NCBI RefSeq assembly: GCF_027486195.1
Contig: NZ_JAIXPP010000001.1
Span: forward strand, 1-64,000
DNA from: Novosphingobium sp.
Lineage (GTDB): Bacteria > Pseudomonadota > Alphaproteobacteria > Sphingomonadales > Sphingomonadaceae
Direction: 5' to 3'
Length of the DNA: 64,000 bases
The notes under the pieces are model-generated. The model made no database searches, was not told the origin of the DNA, and worked only from the letters and a program-made list of their open reading frames with translations. How positions within the stretch are numbered: the stretch's first letter is position 1; each line of letters begins with the position of its first letter. The position numbers and the translations under genes were made by a program. Shown here in pieces: positions 17,495 to 26,782 of the stretch.

Positions 17495-19234
17495 TTATGC
17501 CTTGTACTTCACGTCGCCGCCGACAAGCGTTTGCTGGACGCGGATATCCTTGATTTTTTCGGGATCGACGGCGGCGGGATCGCCATCGAGAATGACCATG
17601 TCGGCCAGCTTGCCGGGGCTGAGGGTGCCCTTGAGGTCTTCCTCGAACGAGGCGTGCGCGCCGTTGCTGGAGAGGACTTTCAGGCCTTCCATCACGGTGA
17701 TCTTCTGGCTGGGGCCCCAGATCTCCCCGTTCCAGCCCTTGCGCGTGACCATGCCCTGGAGGCCCATGAGCGGCGCGAACGGCCCGGGCGGAAAATCGGA
17801 GCCGGCGCAGACCGGGACGCCCGCGTCTATCATCATGCGGTAGGCCATCATGTGTTCCATCATCTCCGCGCCGTAGAAATGGAACTTGTCGGCATTGTAG
17901 TAGGCGTAGCTGGTGAACAGCGCCGGGACCGCGCCCAAGGCCTTGATCCGGCCGACAAGTTGCGGCGAGACATTGGTGCAGTGGGTGATCTTGGGGCGGC
18001 GGTCGGCGGGGCCGAGCAGCTTCATGCCGCGTTCGTAGGCGGTGAGCACCATGGCGATGGCGACATCGCCGTTGGCGTGGAAATTGGGCTGGATCCCGGC
18101 GCGCATCTGCTTTTCGACGAGGGCATCGAGGCCCTCCTGCGTCTGCATGATATTGCCGTAATAAGCCGGCGTGCGGCCCGGATAGGGCGTGGCGCGCGAC
18201 ATCGTGCGTTCGGAGAAGGAGCCGTCGGAGAACTGCTCGGCAGTGGCGCCGAAGCGGATCCATTCATCGCCGAAGCCGGTTCGCACGCCATTGGCGATCA
18301 TGGCATCGAGCATGGCGCCCGAGGTTTCATAGGTCACGCGGTGGTTGAGGCGGCCCTCGCGCCGGATTTGCTGGATCGCGGCGAAATCGTCGGCAAGGCC
18401 GGTACTCCCGCCGACGAGGCCCGGAGCGGTGTGGCACACGCTGGTGAGGCCGTAACGGACGAATTCGGCGCTGATCTTGGCCTGTCCGGCAATGGCGCGG
18501 GCGCGCAGCTGTTCGGGCGTGAGGTCGGGCTCCTTCGCGGCATCGCGCACGAAATTGAGTGCGGCATCGGTGAGGCGGCCAGTGAGATTGCCATTGGCAT
18601 CGCGGTCATAGGTGCCGCCGAAGGGATTGGGCGTATCGCGGGTGATCCCGGCGTTCTTCAGCGCAAAGCCATTGACCACGCCGGTGTGCCCGCCGCGGTG
18701 GGTGACGATGACCGGATGCGTGGTGGAAACGCGGTCCAGATCGGCCATGACGAGCGGGCGGCCGTCCTTGATCTTGGTATCATCGTAGAATTCGCCGCGC
18801 ACGAGGCGGCCCGGCGGGGTTTGCAGGGCGCGATCGCGCAGCAGCGTGATGATACGGTCGATGGTGAAGAACTCGACCTCGAACGGATTGCCGACAAGCA
18901 CATCGCCAAGGAGGCTTTCACCGACGGCGTGGAGGTGCGCATCGTTGAAGCCGGGGACAATGGCTTGCCCTCCTAGATCAATCACTTCGGTGCGGGACGT
19001 GGCAAGCGACTTGAGCTCGGCCCAGGTGCCGACGCCGACGATGCGGCTGCCCGCGATGGCGAGTGCATCGGCGGACTGGATCGCGGGATCGAGCGTGTGG
19101 ATGCGCGCACCCTTGTAGATGCGCGTGGGCGCGGGATCGAGCACGGCGGCCATGGCGCGGGGCGAGATGCCGGCCAGCGTAAGCGCACCGCCGGACCCGA
19201 TAAAACCGCGCCGCGTGATTGCCAGTGATGCCAT
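17495..19234 (-). CDS. Tat-exported amidohydrolase (YtcJ/Amidohydro_3 family)
   Basis: A 579-residue metal-dependent hydrolase. The N terminus TRRGFIGSGGALTLAG is a twin-arginine signal, so the folded metalloenzyme is probably exported. Domain order is that of YtcJ-like enzymes: beta-sandwich start (IYKGARIHTLDP), metal site PGFNDAHLHAVG, later histidines in FHANGDVAIA and ITHCTNVSP, the aspartate in CAGSDFPPGPFAP, and the sandwich end GTLSPGKLADMVILDGDP. The substrate class (amides, N-acyl amino acids) is not predictable. The ATG at 19234 follows GGGGAGGG at good spacing; the longer track start is unnecessary. First gene of the operon to ggt. Confidence 0.88.
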   Translation of the reverse strand: MASLAITRRGFIGSGGALTLAGISPRAMAAVLDPAPTRIYKGARIHTLDPAIQSADALAIAGSRIVGVGTWAELKSLATSRTEVIDLGGQAIVPGFNDAHLHAVGESLLGDVLVGNPFEVEFFTIDRIITLLRDRALQTPPGRLVRGEFYDDTKIKDGRPLVMADLDRVSTTHPVIVTHRGGHTGVVNGFALKNAGITRDTPNPFGGTYDRDANGNLTGRLTDAALNFVRDAAKEPDLTPEQLRARAIAGQAKISAEFVRYGLTSVCHTAPGLVGGSTGLADDFAAIQQIRREGRLNHRVTYETSGAMLDAMIANGVRTGFGDEWIRFGATAEQFSDGSFSERTMSRATPYPGRTPAYYGNIMQTQEGLDALVEKQMRAGIQPNFHANGDVAIAMVLTAYERGMKLLGPADRRPKITHCTNVSPQLVGRIKALGAVPALFTSYAYYNADKFHFYGAEMMEHMMAYRMMIDAGVPVCAGSDFPPGPFAPLMGLQGMVTRKGWNGEIWGPSQKITVMEGLKVLSSNGAHASFEEDLKGTLSPGKLADMVILDGDPAAVDPEKIKDIRVQQTLVGGDVKYKA

Positions 19235-19309
19235 GGACTGCCCTCCCCCAATAAGCCTCCACATCGTGCGGGGTTGAGGCGCTACTGGCAAGGGGGATGG
19301 TGGCCGCCG

Positions 19310-21085
19310 CTAGAGCACGCGCAGCAGTGCAGTTCCTTCGGCGCCGCCTTGCCCATCGAGCGCGGCGCGCAGCAGGGCTCGGGTGACCTTGCATTGATCC
19401 GAGGGGCTGCCGCTGTTGCTGATCGCATCGCGCACGCGCTTTTCCGGCAGGCCGGTTACAGTGATGACCTTGCCGATGAGCGCCCCCGGAATCCGCGCGC
19501 TGGTGACCGAGGGCGGCTTTGGCGCCGCGAGCAGGCCCTTCTCGACCATTTCGGCCGCCAGGGCGCGTTCCCTGGTGCGGATTTCATCTGGCACGACGAG
19601 GTCTTGCATCTTCTCCATCTTGAGCACGCGCATGCACAGATCGGGGCCCTGCTTGCTCGCGGCGTCGAGCATCGCGAGGCGAAGGGCGACTGTCTTGCGC
19701 AGGATCGGGCCTTGCGCATTGCGGCCATCGAGCTGGGCGCGCAGCCGGACATATTCGAGCACATCGGCCATGACACCAGCTTCGCTGCGGCCTTCCCGGC
19801 GCGAGGCGCGGATGCGGTCTTCGAAATCCGAGGCGAGGCTGGCCTGCTGCTCGCGCAGTCGCTCGATCGTGGTGCCCTGACCGAACACTTCTGCAAGCGC
19901 CCTGTCGCGGATCGTGATGAACTGCGGATCGGGCGATGCGAGGGCAGCTGGCGGGCCGAACACGTTGGCGGGCGGCGCAACAGGATCGGGCGCGATGCCG
20001 CGCAGCACGGCCATCAGGATCTGCAAGCCGACGACCACCGAGATCGCGTAGCCAGAGTTGAAGGTGAAGCCGGTGCCAAAGATGCGGAACACGCCGAAGC
20101 CCTGCCCACGCGCCGCCGCGCCGTCGTCCCACGAAACCACGCGTTCGCGCGGGAAGTGGTTTTCGAGTTCGGGGAAGTGCTTGCGCACGCCTTCCAGAAG
20201 CTGGTTGATTTCGGCGCGTTTGACCCGGAACCTGTCGATCACGGTGGCGCTGCCCGGGCGCGTCAGTTCGGTCCAGGCCTTGTGAAGCTGGTGATCGGGC
20301 TCGGTCACCTTGTCCTGGAAGCGCAGCCCGCGCAGGCGCGCGTTGAGCCAGGCGATCGAGGGTCGCTCGGTGATCTGGCCGCGTTCGTTCTCCCAGCCAA
20401 ACGCTTCGGCACTGGGGCGCAGAAGCGGCGCGCTGCGGGGCCAGGTTTCGGCGAGGAGATCAGCGAGCCACTCCTCGATCCGCGCATGGCGGGTAAGATC
20501 GGCGGTGGCCGCTTCGGCGAGCAGCACTCGCAAGCAGCGCTGGGCGAAGGCATCCTGCTCGTCGGTCAGCGGGCCAAGCTCCGCCTCAGGATCGTGGAGC
20601 AGCCGCGCCAGATCGCCATCGGGGTGGGCGAGATAGCCGACATCGGCGCGCAGCGGCTGGGCGCTTTCGATGAGCGGCGGACCGGCGATCGCGCGCAGGG
20701 CGGCTGCGGGGGTCGCGGGGGCGTGGATCGGCTGCGGCGCGAGCACAGCGGGTTCGGCATGGGGCACCGCCCCTGCATTGAGGAGCGGCAGGTCCGCCGC
20801 CTGCGGGTGCGCCAGCGTGGGCGCTCCATAGAGCCACGGCTCGGCCGGGTGCGCGGCGGTTTCTTCGGGCACATCCGCAGCTTCGACCGGCTGCTGAGGC
20901 GGCGGGGCAGCGGCGACCTTGGCGGCGCGCAGGGCAATGTCGCGGGCCTGACGCAGGCGCGCGTAGCCTTCCGGATCGGCATCCGGGTCCATTGCCTTGT
21001 AGAGCGCGGCATAGGCCTTGCGGATGGCGGGGACATCCGCGCCGGCGCGAAGCCCAAGGTGCCGGAGCGCGGCGGACGGCGTCAC
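19310..21085 (-). CDS. J-domain-like co-chaperone partner of HscC
   Basis: A 591-residue protein whose first 55 residues form a J-like helical hairpin (AALRHLGLRAGADVPAIRKAYAAL...). At the HPD position it reads MDPDADPEGY, the degenerate form common in J proteins paired with HscC. An Ala/Pro-rich linker (about 55-140) leads to a long helical region. One hydrophobic segment (YAISVVVGLQILMAVL, about residue 345) could anchor it in the inner membrane, leaving a C-terminal domain of unknown fold. Its ATG overlaps the hscC stop (ATGA), so the two are translated together. This implies a dedicated chaperone pair. The far C-terminal function is unknown. Confidence 0.75.
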   Translation of the reverse strand: MTPSAALRHLGLRAGADVPAIRKAYAALYKAMDPDADPEGYARLRQARDIALRAAKVAAAPPPQQPVEAADVPEETAAHPAEPWLYGAPTLAHPQAADLPLLNAGAVPHAEPAVLAPQPIHAPATPAAALRAIAGPPLIESAQPLRADVGYLAHPDGDLARLLHDPEAELGPLTDEQDAFAQRCLRVLLAEAATADLTRHARIEEWLADLLAETWPRSAPLLRPSAEAFGWENERGQITERPSIAWLNARLRGLRFQDKVTEPDHQLHKAWTELTRPGSATVIDRFRVKRAEINQLLEGVRKHFPELENHFPRERVVSWDDGAAARGQGFGVFRIFGTGFTFNSGYAISVVVGLQILMAVLRGIAPDPVAPPANVFGPPAALASPDPQFITIRDRALAEVFGQGTTIERLREQQASLASDFEDRIRASRREGRSEAGVMADVLEYVRLRAQLDGRNAQGPILRKTVALRLAMLDAASKQGPDLCMRVLKMEKMQDLVVPDEIRTRERALAAEMVEKGLLAAPKPPSVTSARIPGALIGKVITVTGLPEKRVRDAISNSGSPSDQCKVTRALLRAALDGQGGAEGTALLRVL

Positions 21086-22788
21086 AGCAGCGAATTTCCG
21101 CTGGCCGCCTCCAGCTGCTGCTGAAGCAGGCCGCGCGCCTCGGCGATGCGGCGGGGATCCTGGCTATCGAGCGCGCCGGCGAAATCGGTGATCCACTGGC
21201 CGATCATCCGGCGCTCCTCGCCCACGAAATCTTCGTAGATGCGTTCGGCGCGGGCCATCAGCGCAACGTTCTCGGCATCCTCGCGCGGATGGAACTTGAG
21301 TTTGGCCAGCGCATCGCGCCGCGCGGCAACTTCGCGGTCGGTCAGCGTCTCTGCCTCGCCCGCGATCACCAGAGTGCGGGTGACGCCGGTTTCGTGGACA
21401 GTCACATCCACTTCGAGCAGGCCGCTGCTATCATAGCTGAAGCGCACGTCTGCCCCCGCTTCGCCCGCCGGGCGCGCCGGCACCGGTACCTTGATCGCGC
21501 CGAGGTGGATATTGCCCGAAACCTCGCGCGCCTCGCCCTGATAGATGTTGAACAGGATTTCCTTCTGGTTGTCCTGCACGGTGCGGTAGTTGCTGACCCG
21601 GCTGACCGGGACGGGCGTGTTGCGATCGATGATCGGCGAGAATACGCCGTGCTGCATGCCGCCGCGCGAATCGCGTTCGACCGAATCGACGCCGAGCGTG
21701 AAGGGGCAGACATCGGCGATGCGGATCTCATCAAGCGCGGCATCGCGGCTGAGCAGGCCCGCCTGGATCGCGGCACCCAGCGCCACCGCGTGATCCGGGT
21801 GGACATTGCTGTTGGGGAAGCGGCCGAACATGCGCGTGATCGCCTTGCGCACGATGGGCATGCGGGTCGACCCGCCGACGAGGACGATATCGCCCAGTTC
21901 CGCCACATCGAACGCACAATCGCGCAAAGCCCGCGCGACAGGCTCGCGTAGGCGGCGCAGCAGGTCTTCACAGGCAGCCTCGAACATGTCGGCAGAGACT
22001 TCCGCGGTCAGGCGGTCTTCGCCGATCACGACAGCGAAGGTGGCCTTGTCCTCGACCGAGAGCTGGCGCCGGGCGGTTTCGGCAGCGCGGTGGAGCATCG
22101 CCTCGCGCTGGCGGGCGTCGAGCTTTTCCAGCCGGCCTTCGGGATCGACCAGCGGGCGCATGCGCGCGGCGAGCGCAGTGTTGAAATCATCGCCGCCGAG
22201 CCGGTTGTCACCCGCCGAGGCGCGCACTTCGACAACGCCTTCGAACTTTTCGACGATCGAGACGTCGAACGTGCCGCCGCCGAGATCGAAGACAAGGAAG
22301 GGCTCGCGGTCTTCCTGATCCTGCAGGCCGAAGGCGAGCGCGGCGGCAGTCGGTTCATTGATCAGGCGGCGCACGGTGAGGCCGGCAAGCTCACCCGCAT
22401 GGCGCGTTGCCTTGCGCTGGCGGTCGTTGAAATAGGCCGGGACGGTGATCACCGCTTCAGTCGGGCGGCTGCCGAGGTAGGCCTCCGCATCGTCGCACAG
22501 CGCGCGCAGGACGAGCGCGGAGAGGTCCTCCGGCCGCCAGTCCTTCTTGCCGAGCCGCAACTTGCGCTCTGTCCCCATGTAGCGCTTGAAGCTGGTCGCG
22601 GTGCTTTCTGGCTGAGTCGCCAGCCGGTCGAGCGCAGCAGCCCCGACATAAGTCGTGCCGTCGCGGCCGACCGAGACCGCCGAGGGCGTGAGCATTTCGC
22701 CCAGCGCATTGGGGATCAGCTGCGGTGCATCGTCCTGCCAGACGGAAATGGCGCTGTTGGTAGTCCCGAGATCAATTCCGACGATCAT
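21082..22788 (-). CDS. hscC: HscC-type Hsp70 chaperone
   Basis: A 568-residue Hsp70 of the short HscC class (E. coli HscC is about 556 residues). It starts MIVGIDLGTTNSAISVW with the phosphate-1 loop. It has AVITVPAYFNDRQRKAT, INEPTAAALAFG, the phosphate-2 loop FDLGGGTFDVSIV and the adenosine loop IVLVGGSTRMPIV, then a beta substrate-binding domain with little of the DnaK lid. The ATG at 22788 is preferred to 22815 because it gives the family N terminus and has a purine-rich GGGGACAGGGG upstream. Cytosolic. It is coupled to the J-like gene that follows. Confidence 0.93.
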   Translation of the reverse strand: MIVGIDLGTTNSAISVWQDDAPQLIPNALGEMLTPSAVSVGRDGTTYVGAAALDRLATQPESTATSFKRYMGTERKLRLGKKDWRPEDLSALVLRALCDDAEAYLGSRPTEAVITVPAYFNDRQRKATRHAGELAGLTVRRLINEPTAAALAFGLQDQEDREPFLVFDLGGGTFDVSIVEKFEGVVEVRASAGDNRLGGDDFNTALAARMRPLVDPEGRLEKLDARQREAMLHRAAETARRQLSVEDKATFAVVIGEDRLTAEVSADMFEAACEDLLRRLREPVARALRDCAFDVAELGDIVLVGGSTRMPIVRKAITRMFGRFPNSNVHPDHAVALGAAIQAGLLSRDAALDEIRIADVCPFTLGVDSVERDSRGGMQHGVFSPIIDRNTPVPVSRVSNYRTVQDNQKEILFNIYQGEAREVSGNIHLGAIKVPVPARPAGEAGADVRFSYDSSGLLEVDVTVHETGVTRTLVIAGEAETLTDREVAARRDALAKLKFHPREDAENVALMARAERIYEDFVGEERRMIGQWITDFAGALDSQDPRRIAEARGLLQQQLEAASGNSLL

Positions 22789-22872
22789 GCCGCGCGCTTG
22801 CCCCTGTCCCCGCATCGGCCAAGGACTTGCCCAAGGGCGGCGGTCAGCGCAAGCCCGCGGTGCGCCCGCTCT

Positions 22873-24309
22873 TCAGGCCTGATGCTCCAGCGCGCTGCGG
22901 GTGGCGCGGGTCCAGGTTTGGCTGCCGGTGAGGAAGGCGTACCAGCCGAGCGCGGCGCCGGCGTGGCGCAGGAGCTGGAAGCTGAAGGGTTCAAGCAGCG
23001 CGGCGACGAGTGCGGGGCCGAAGCGCAGGCCCTCGGGCCGGCCGGTCCAGCGCTTGTAGATGCCGAGCGACCAGAGGTGGAAGGTCAGGTCGATCACGAT
23101 CTTGGCGATCATCACGAGGAGGATCGGGAAGGCGAGATAAAAGCGGCCCGTCACCACGAGAAAGATGAGGATCGCGAAGGCGGCGAGGCCGTAGATCGGC
23201 TGCAGCGTATCGAGCGCTTTAACCGGCAGCATGCGCGTGCCGACGAGGCCGTAGCGGCTGTTGCCGACCATATCGCGGTTCCAGTACTGCGTTTGCAGGA
23301 AACCGCCGAACCAGCGCTGGCGCTGCTTGAGGAAGCCGCGGATGGTGGCGGGGGCATCGGTGCGGGCGAGCGCGCCGCCGACGACGCTGACCTGCCAGCC
23401 AAGGCCGTGATCGTTGGAATGGCGGTGGAGGCGGTGGATGAGCTCGTAATCCTCCACCATGCAATCGGGATCGAACCCGCCGACGCTGAGCACCGCCTCG
23501 CGCCGGAAGGCGGCGAAGGCGCCCGAGATCAGCAGCAGTCCGTTGAGTTGCATCCACGCGTGGCGCGAGAGGAAATTGCGCACGTATTCGTAGGACTGGA
23601 ACCATTCGAACAGGCGGCCCGGGAGCGACGGCCCGCAGATCGGCTGGAGCACGCCGGTGGCGGCGACCAATGCGGGATCGCGCAGGAAGGCGGTGCGCAT
23701 GGCGGCAATCGCGCCGGGCTCCAGCAGGGTATCGGCATCGACGGTGAGCACGACATCGGTGCGCGCGTGCTGCAGCGCCTGATTGAGCGCGCGGGCCTTG
23801 CCGCCATGGGGCAGGCGCAGCCATTGCAGGCGGGTCGCGCCGATCACCGTCTCGGCCATGCCGCCGATGCAGGGCGCGGGGAGGCCGTAAGTCTCGAGCA
23901 TGACCGCGGGGGTGGTGTCGGTGGAGCCATCGTCGGCGATGAGGATCGCCTCGGGCGGCTGGGCCTGCGCGAGGAGGCGGTTGATCGTGAGGTGGATGAC
24001 GCCCGCTTCGTTATGCGCGGCGACGATGACGCCGAGGGAGGGCGCGTCAACCGTGTGGGGCACCGGGCGGCTGGAATCGGCCACCAGCTTGCGGATCTGC
24101 CACGCGGTGAACAGCAGCAGCGCGGTATCATAGAGGATATAGGCCACACCGACCGACCACATGCCGAGGCCCTGCCGATAAAACGCCTGCGCGGTGAGCA
24201 GGATGAACAGCAGCGGCGCGGCGATCCCGATCAGGCGGCTGACGAGCGGAATGGGGCGCGGGGTGAAGCGCGGGGACTCGGCGAGGAGAACGGCATTGAG
24301 TGGCGGCAT
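22873..24309 (-). CDS. membrane-bound family-2 glycosyltransferase
   Basis: A 478-residue processive-type GT2 enzyme. Two N-terminal helices (about 22-65) precede a cytosolic GT-A domain with VIVAAHNEAG, the UDP-binding DDGSTD, VDADT (metal), the acceptor/base region CMVEDYELIHRL and the QRQRW motif of synthases that extrude polysaccharide. Three or four C-terminal helices follow. It probably polymerises or transfers a nucleotide-sugar unit at the inner membrane, perhaps for exopolysaccharide. The track start is a TTG at 24375; the ATG at 24309 (MPPLNAVLL) is more likely, although no strong ribosome site is seen. No other polysaccharide gene is nearby. Confidence 0.85.
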   Translation of the reverse strand: MPPLNAVLLAESPRFTPRPIPLVSRLIGIAAPLLFILLTAQAFYRQGLGMWSVGVAYILYDTALLLFTAWQIRKLVADSSRPVPHTVDAPSLGVIVAAHNEAGVIHLTINRLLAQAQPPEAILIADDGSTDTTPAVMLETYGLPAPCIGGMAETVIGATRLQWLRLPHGGKARALNQALQHARTDVVLTVDADTLLEPGAIAAMRTAFLRDPALVAATGVLQPICGPSLPGRLFEWFQSYEYVRNFLSRHAWMQLNGLLLISGAFAAFRREAVLSVGGFDPDCMVEDYELIHRLHRHSNDHGLGWQVSVVGGALARTDAPATIRGFLKQRQRWFGGFLQTQYWNRDMVGNSRYGLVGTRMLPVKALDTLQPIYGLAAFAILIFLVVTGRFYLAFPILLVMIAKIVIDLTFHLWSLGIYKRWTGRPEGLRFGPALVAALLEPFSFQLLRHAGAALGWYAFLTGSQTWTRATRSALEHQA

Positions 24310-24407
24310 GGGTGCGGGCCATAGCCTTGCCAACCTGAACCGGCTATTGCGTTTGAAGGGCAAGTACGTGAACAATCGGCAATGGTCCGATCGGAGCTGA
24401 GACTATC

Positions 24408-24962
24408 ATGATCAAGAAATACAGCGGCGTAGCCATTGCTCTTCACTGGATCATCGCGCTGGGCATTCTGGTGAACCTGCTGCTGCCCAACATCTGGGAA
24501 GCGGTGGGCGACGAGAACGTGCGGCCGCTGATCGATGCGCACAAATCGATCGGGGTGACGGTGCTGGGCCTTGCCGTGATGCGGCTCTTGTGGCGGCTGA
24601 CGCATACCCCGCCTGCGCTCCCCGCCAGCTACAAGCCGTGGGAAGTAAAGGCGAGCCATGTGGCGCACTGGGCGCTCTATGCCTTCATCTTCGCGATGCC
24701 GCTGACGGGCTGGATCATGGATTCGGCATGGAAGGACGCCGCGACGCATCCGATGCAGTGGTTCGGCCTGTTCGAATGGCCGCGCATCAGCATGGTGATG
24801 GGGCTCGACGAGGTGACCAAGAAGAGCGTGCACGACAGCTTTGGCGAAGCGCACGAGATCCTGGGCTATGCGCTGTGGGCGCTGTTTGCGCTGCACGTGA
24901 TCGGCGCGCTGAAGCACCAGTTCCTCGACGGCGAGAAGGAATTGCAGCGCATCATGCCGTGA
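24408..24962 (+). CDS. cytochrome b561-family dihaem membrane protein
   Basis: A 184-residue protein with four membrane helices and the prokaryotic cytochrome b561 pattern. Histidines sit at the expected places: ALHWIIALG (helix 1), DAHKSIGVTVLGL (helix 2), HVAHWALYAFIF (helix 3) and AHEILGYALWALFALHVIGALKH (helix 4). R-x-x-W-R-L-T after helix 2 is also conserved. It would pass electrons between the quinone pool and periplasmic or membrane partners, possibly superoxide as in E. coli CybB. Divergent from the glycosyltransferase across about 100 bases. Confidence 0.9.
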   Translation: MIKKYSGVAIALHWIIALGILVNLLLPNIWEAVGDENVRPLIDAHKSIGVTVLGLAVMRLLWRLTHTPPALPASYKPWEVKASHVAHWALYAFIFAMPLTGWIMDSAWKDAATHPMQWFGLFEWPRISMVMGLDEVTKKSVHDSFGEAHEILGYALWALFALHVIGALKHQFLDGEKELQRIMP

Positions 24963-25050
24963 GGGGCGGCCCGCACAGTCCCGTCGCTGCTTGACAGCGC
25001 GGGGCGTGGGCGTACCCCTTGGCGCATCGGGTGGCTGAGGGGGCATTGTG

Positions 25051-26775
25051 ATGCGGAAGATCGCGGTTTCGGGCGCGCTGGCGTTGGTTCTGGCGGTGTC
25101 GCCAGCGGGGGCGAAAACTGCGCCGGCTGATACCGTGCTGCGCGGCGGGACGATCCTGACAGTCGATGCCAAGGACCGCGTGGTGGAAGCCATGGCTATC
25201 CGGGGCGGGCGGATCGTCGCGCTGGGGAGCGACAAGGCCATCCGCGCCTACATCGGCAAGCGCACCAAAGTGATCGATCTGGCGGGCAAGACCGCGACGC
25301 CGGGGATGATCGATGCCCATGCCCATGCGCTGGAAGGCGGGATCGACGAGGTTGCGAACCTGCAATTGGGCGAGGCTTCCTCCGTCGCCGATTTCCTCGC
25401 GCGGGTGAAGGCGCGCGCGGCGGAATTGCCGGCGGGCGCTTGGGTGACAGGTTCGGGCTGGAACGAGAGCCGCATTGCCGAGCACCACCCGCCGAGCCTT
25501 GCCCAGCTGGACGCCGTTTCGGGCGGGCATCCGGTCGCGCTGGGGAACACGACGGGGCACTATACGCTGGTCAACAGCGCGGTGCTCAAGCTGGCGGGGG
25601 TTGACGCCAAGACGCCCGATCCTGCGGGCGGGCGCTTTGACAAGGACGCCAGCGGCGCGCTGACGGGTGTGATTTATGACAGCGCGCAGGACGTGCTCGA
25701 CAAGCTGGTGCCACCGGTAGATGCGGCGACACGGACCAAGGGGCTGACCCATGTGATCGAGGGCGCGCTGTCCGAAGGGCTGACCGGCTTCAAGGACCCG
25801 CGCACCGGGCGTTTGCAGTGGGATGTCTATGCCGCTGCGGCGAAGCAGGCGCCGCTGAACGTCCATGTCTGCACGCTGACGTTCGCGCAGACCGACATGA
25901 CGGCGGCGCGGGCGGCAGTGGATGACTATCGCCAGCGTAAGCGGGAATTGCTCGCGCTCAAGGGTCGCAACCTTGATGTGTGCGGGGTGAAGATCTTCCT
26001 TGATGGATCGGGCGCGGGGCGCACGGCGTGGGTTTATCAGCCGTTCGAGACCGATGCTTCGCATGCTAATCCGGGCACGGGCTTTCCGATGATGGGCACC
26101 GATGTCTACCGCCAGATGGTGGACCTGTTTACCAGGGAAGGCATGCCGATCGGCACCCATGCGATTGGCGACCGGGCGATTGATACGGTGGTCGATGCCT
26201 ATGCCGAGGCGCTGAAGAAGTGGCCGAAGCAGGGCCTGCGCCACAGCCTGATCCACGCCAACTTGCCGACCGACCACGCCATCGACGTGATGGCCGACCT
26301 GCAGAAGAAGTACGATTCCGGCTATCCCGAAGCGCAGGCGGAATTCCTGTGGTTTCTGGGCGATGCGCTGGCCGCGGGATGGGGGCCGGAGCGCAGCGTC
26401 AAGATGATGCCCTACGCGACCTACGTGAAGCGCGGCATCCTCTATAGCGACGGATCGGACTATCCGGTGACGCCTTATGCGCCGCGCTATGGCCTGTGGT
26501 CCTCCGTGGCGCGTGAACCCGATGGCAACCGCTTTGGCAAGGCACCGTTTGGCACGGCAGAAGCGGTCGATATTCACACGGCGATGAAGAGCCACACGAT
26601 CTGGGCGGCGCGGCAGCTGTTCCTCGAGAAGGAGACGGGCTCTCTCGAGGTTGGCAAGCTGGCGGACGTGGCCGTGTGGGACCGCAATCCCTATGCGGTG
26701 CCCACGGCGAGCCTCAAGGACATGACCTGCATTATGACGCTGTTTGGCGGAAGGGTTGTGTTTGTGAGGAAGTGA
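25051..26775 (+). CDS. exported amidohydrolase (YtcJ/Amidohydro_3 family)
   Basis: A 574-residue second member of the family seen at 17495, here with an ordinary Sec signal (VSGALALVLAVSPAGAKT). Metal-site motifs are PGMIDAHAHALEGG, GTHAIGDRAIDTVV, LIHANLPTDHAI and YSDGSDYPVTPYAPRYG, with the carboxylated-lysine region KIFLDGSGAG. The C-terminal sandwich returns at GSLEVGKLADVAVWD. The ATG at 25051 lies seven bases after GAGGGGG and is preferred to the GTG at 25048. It ends seven bases from the convergent Old-Yellow-Enzyme gene. Substrate unknown. Confidence 0.88.
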   Translation: MRKIAVSGALALVLAVSPAGAKTAPADTVLRGGTILTVDAKDRVVEAMAIRGGRIVALGSDKAIRAYIGKRTKVIDLAGKTATPGMIDAHAHALEGGIDEVANLQLGEASSVADFLARVKARAAELPAGAWVTGSGWNESRIAEHHPPSLAQLDAVSGGHPVALGNTTGHYTLVNSAVLKLAGVDAKTPDPAGGRFDKDASGALTGVIYDSAQDVLDKLVPPVDAATRTKGLTHVIEGALSEGLTGFKDPRTGRLQWDVYAAAAKQAPLNVHVCTLTFAQTDMTAARAAVDDYRQRKRELLALKGRNLDVCGVKIFLDGSGAGRTAWVYQPFETDASHANPGTGFPMMGTDVYRQMVDLFTREGMPIGTHAIGDRAIDTVVDAYAEALKKWPKQGLRHSLIHANLPTDHAIDVMADLQKKYDSGYPEAQAEFLWFLGDALAAGWGPERSVKMMPYATYVKRGILYSDGSDYPVTPYAPRYGLWSSVAREPDGNRFGKAPFGTAEAVDIHTAMKSHTIWAARQLFLEKETGSLEVGKLADVAVWDRNPYAVPTASLKDMTCIMTLFGGRVVFVRK

Positions 26776-26782
26776 GGCTCCC

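Noticed and set aside
22090-24324. 744-residue plus-strand ORF opposite hscC and the glycosyltransferase
   Set aside because: Spans two real genes on the other strand, with composition typical of a GC-bias shadow and no domain.
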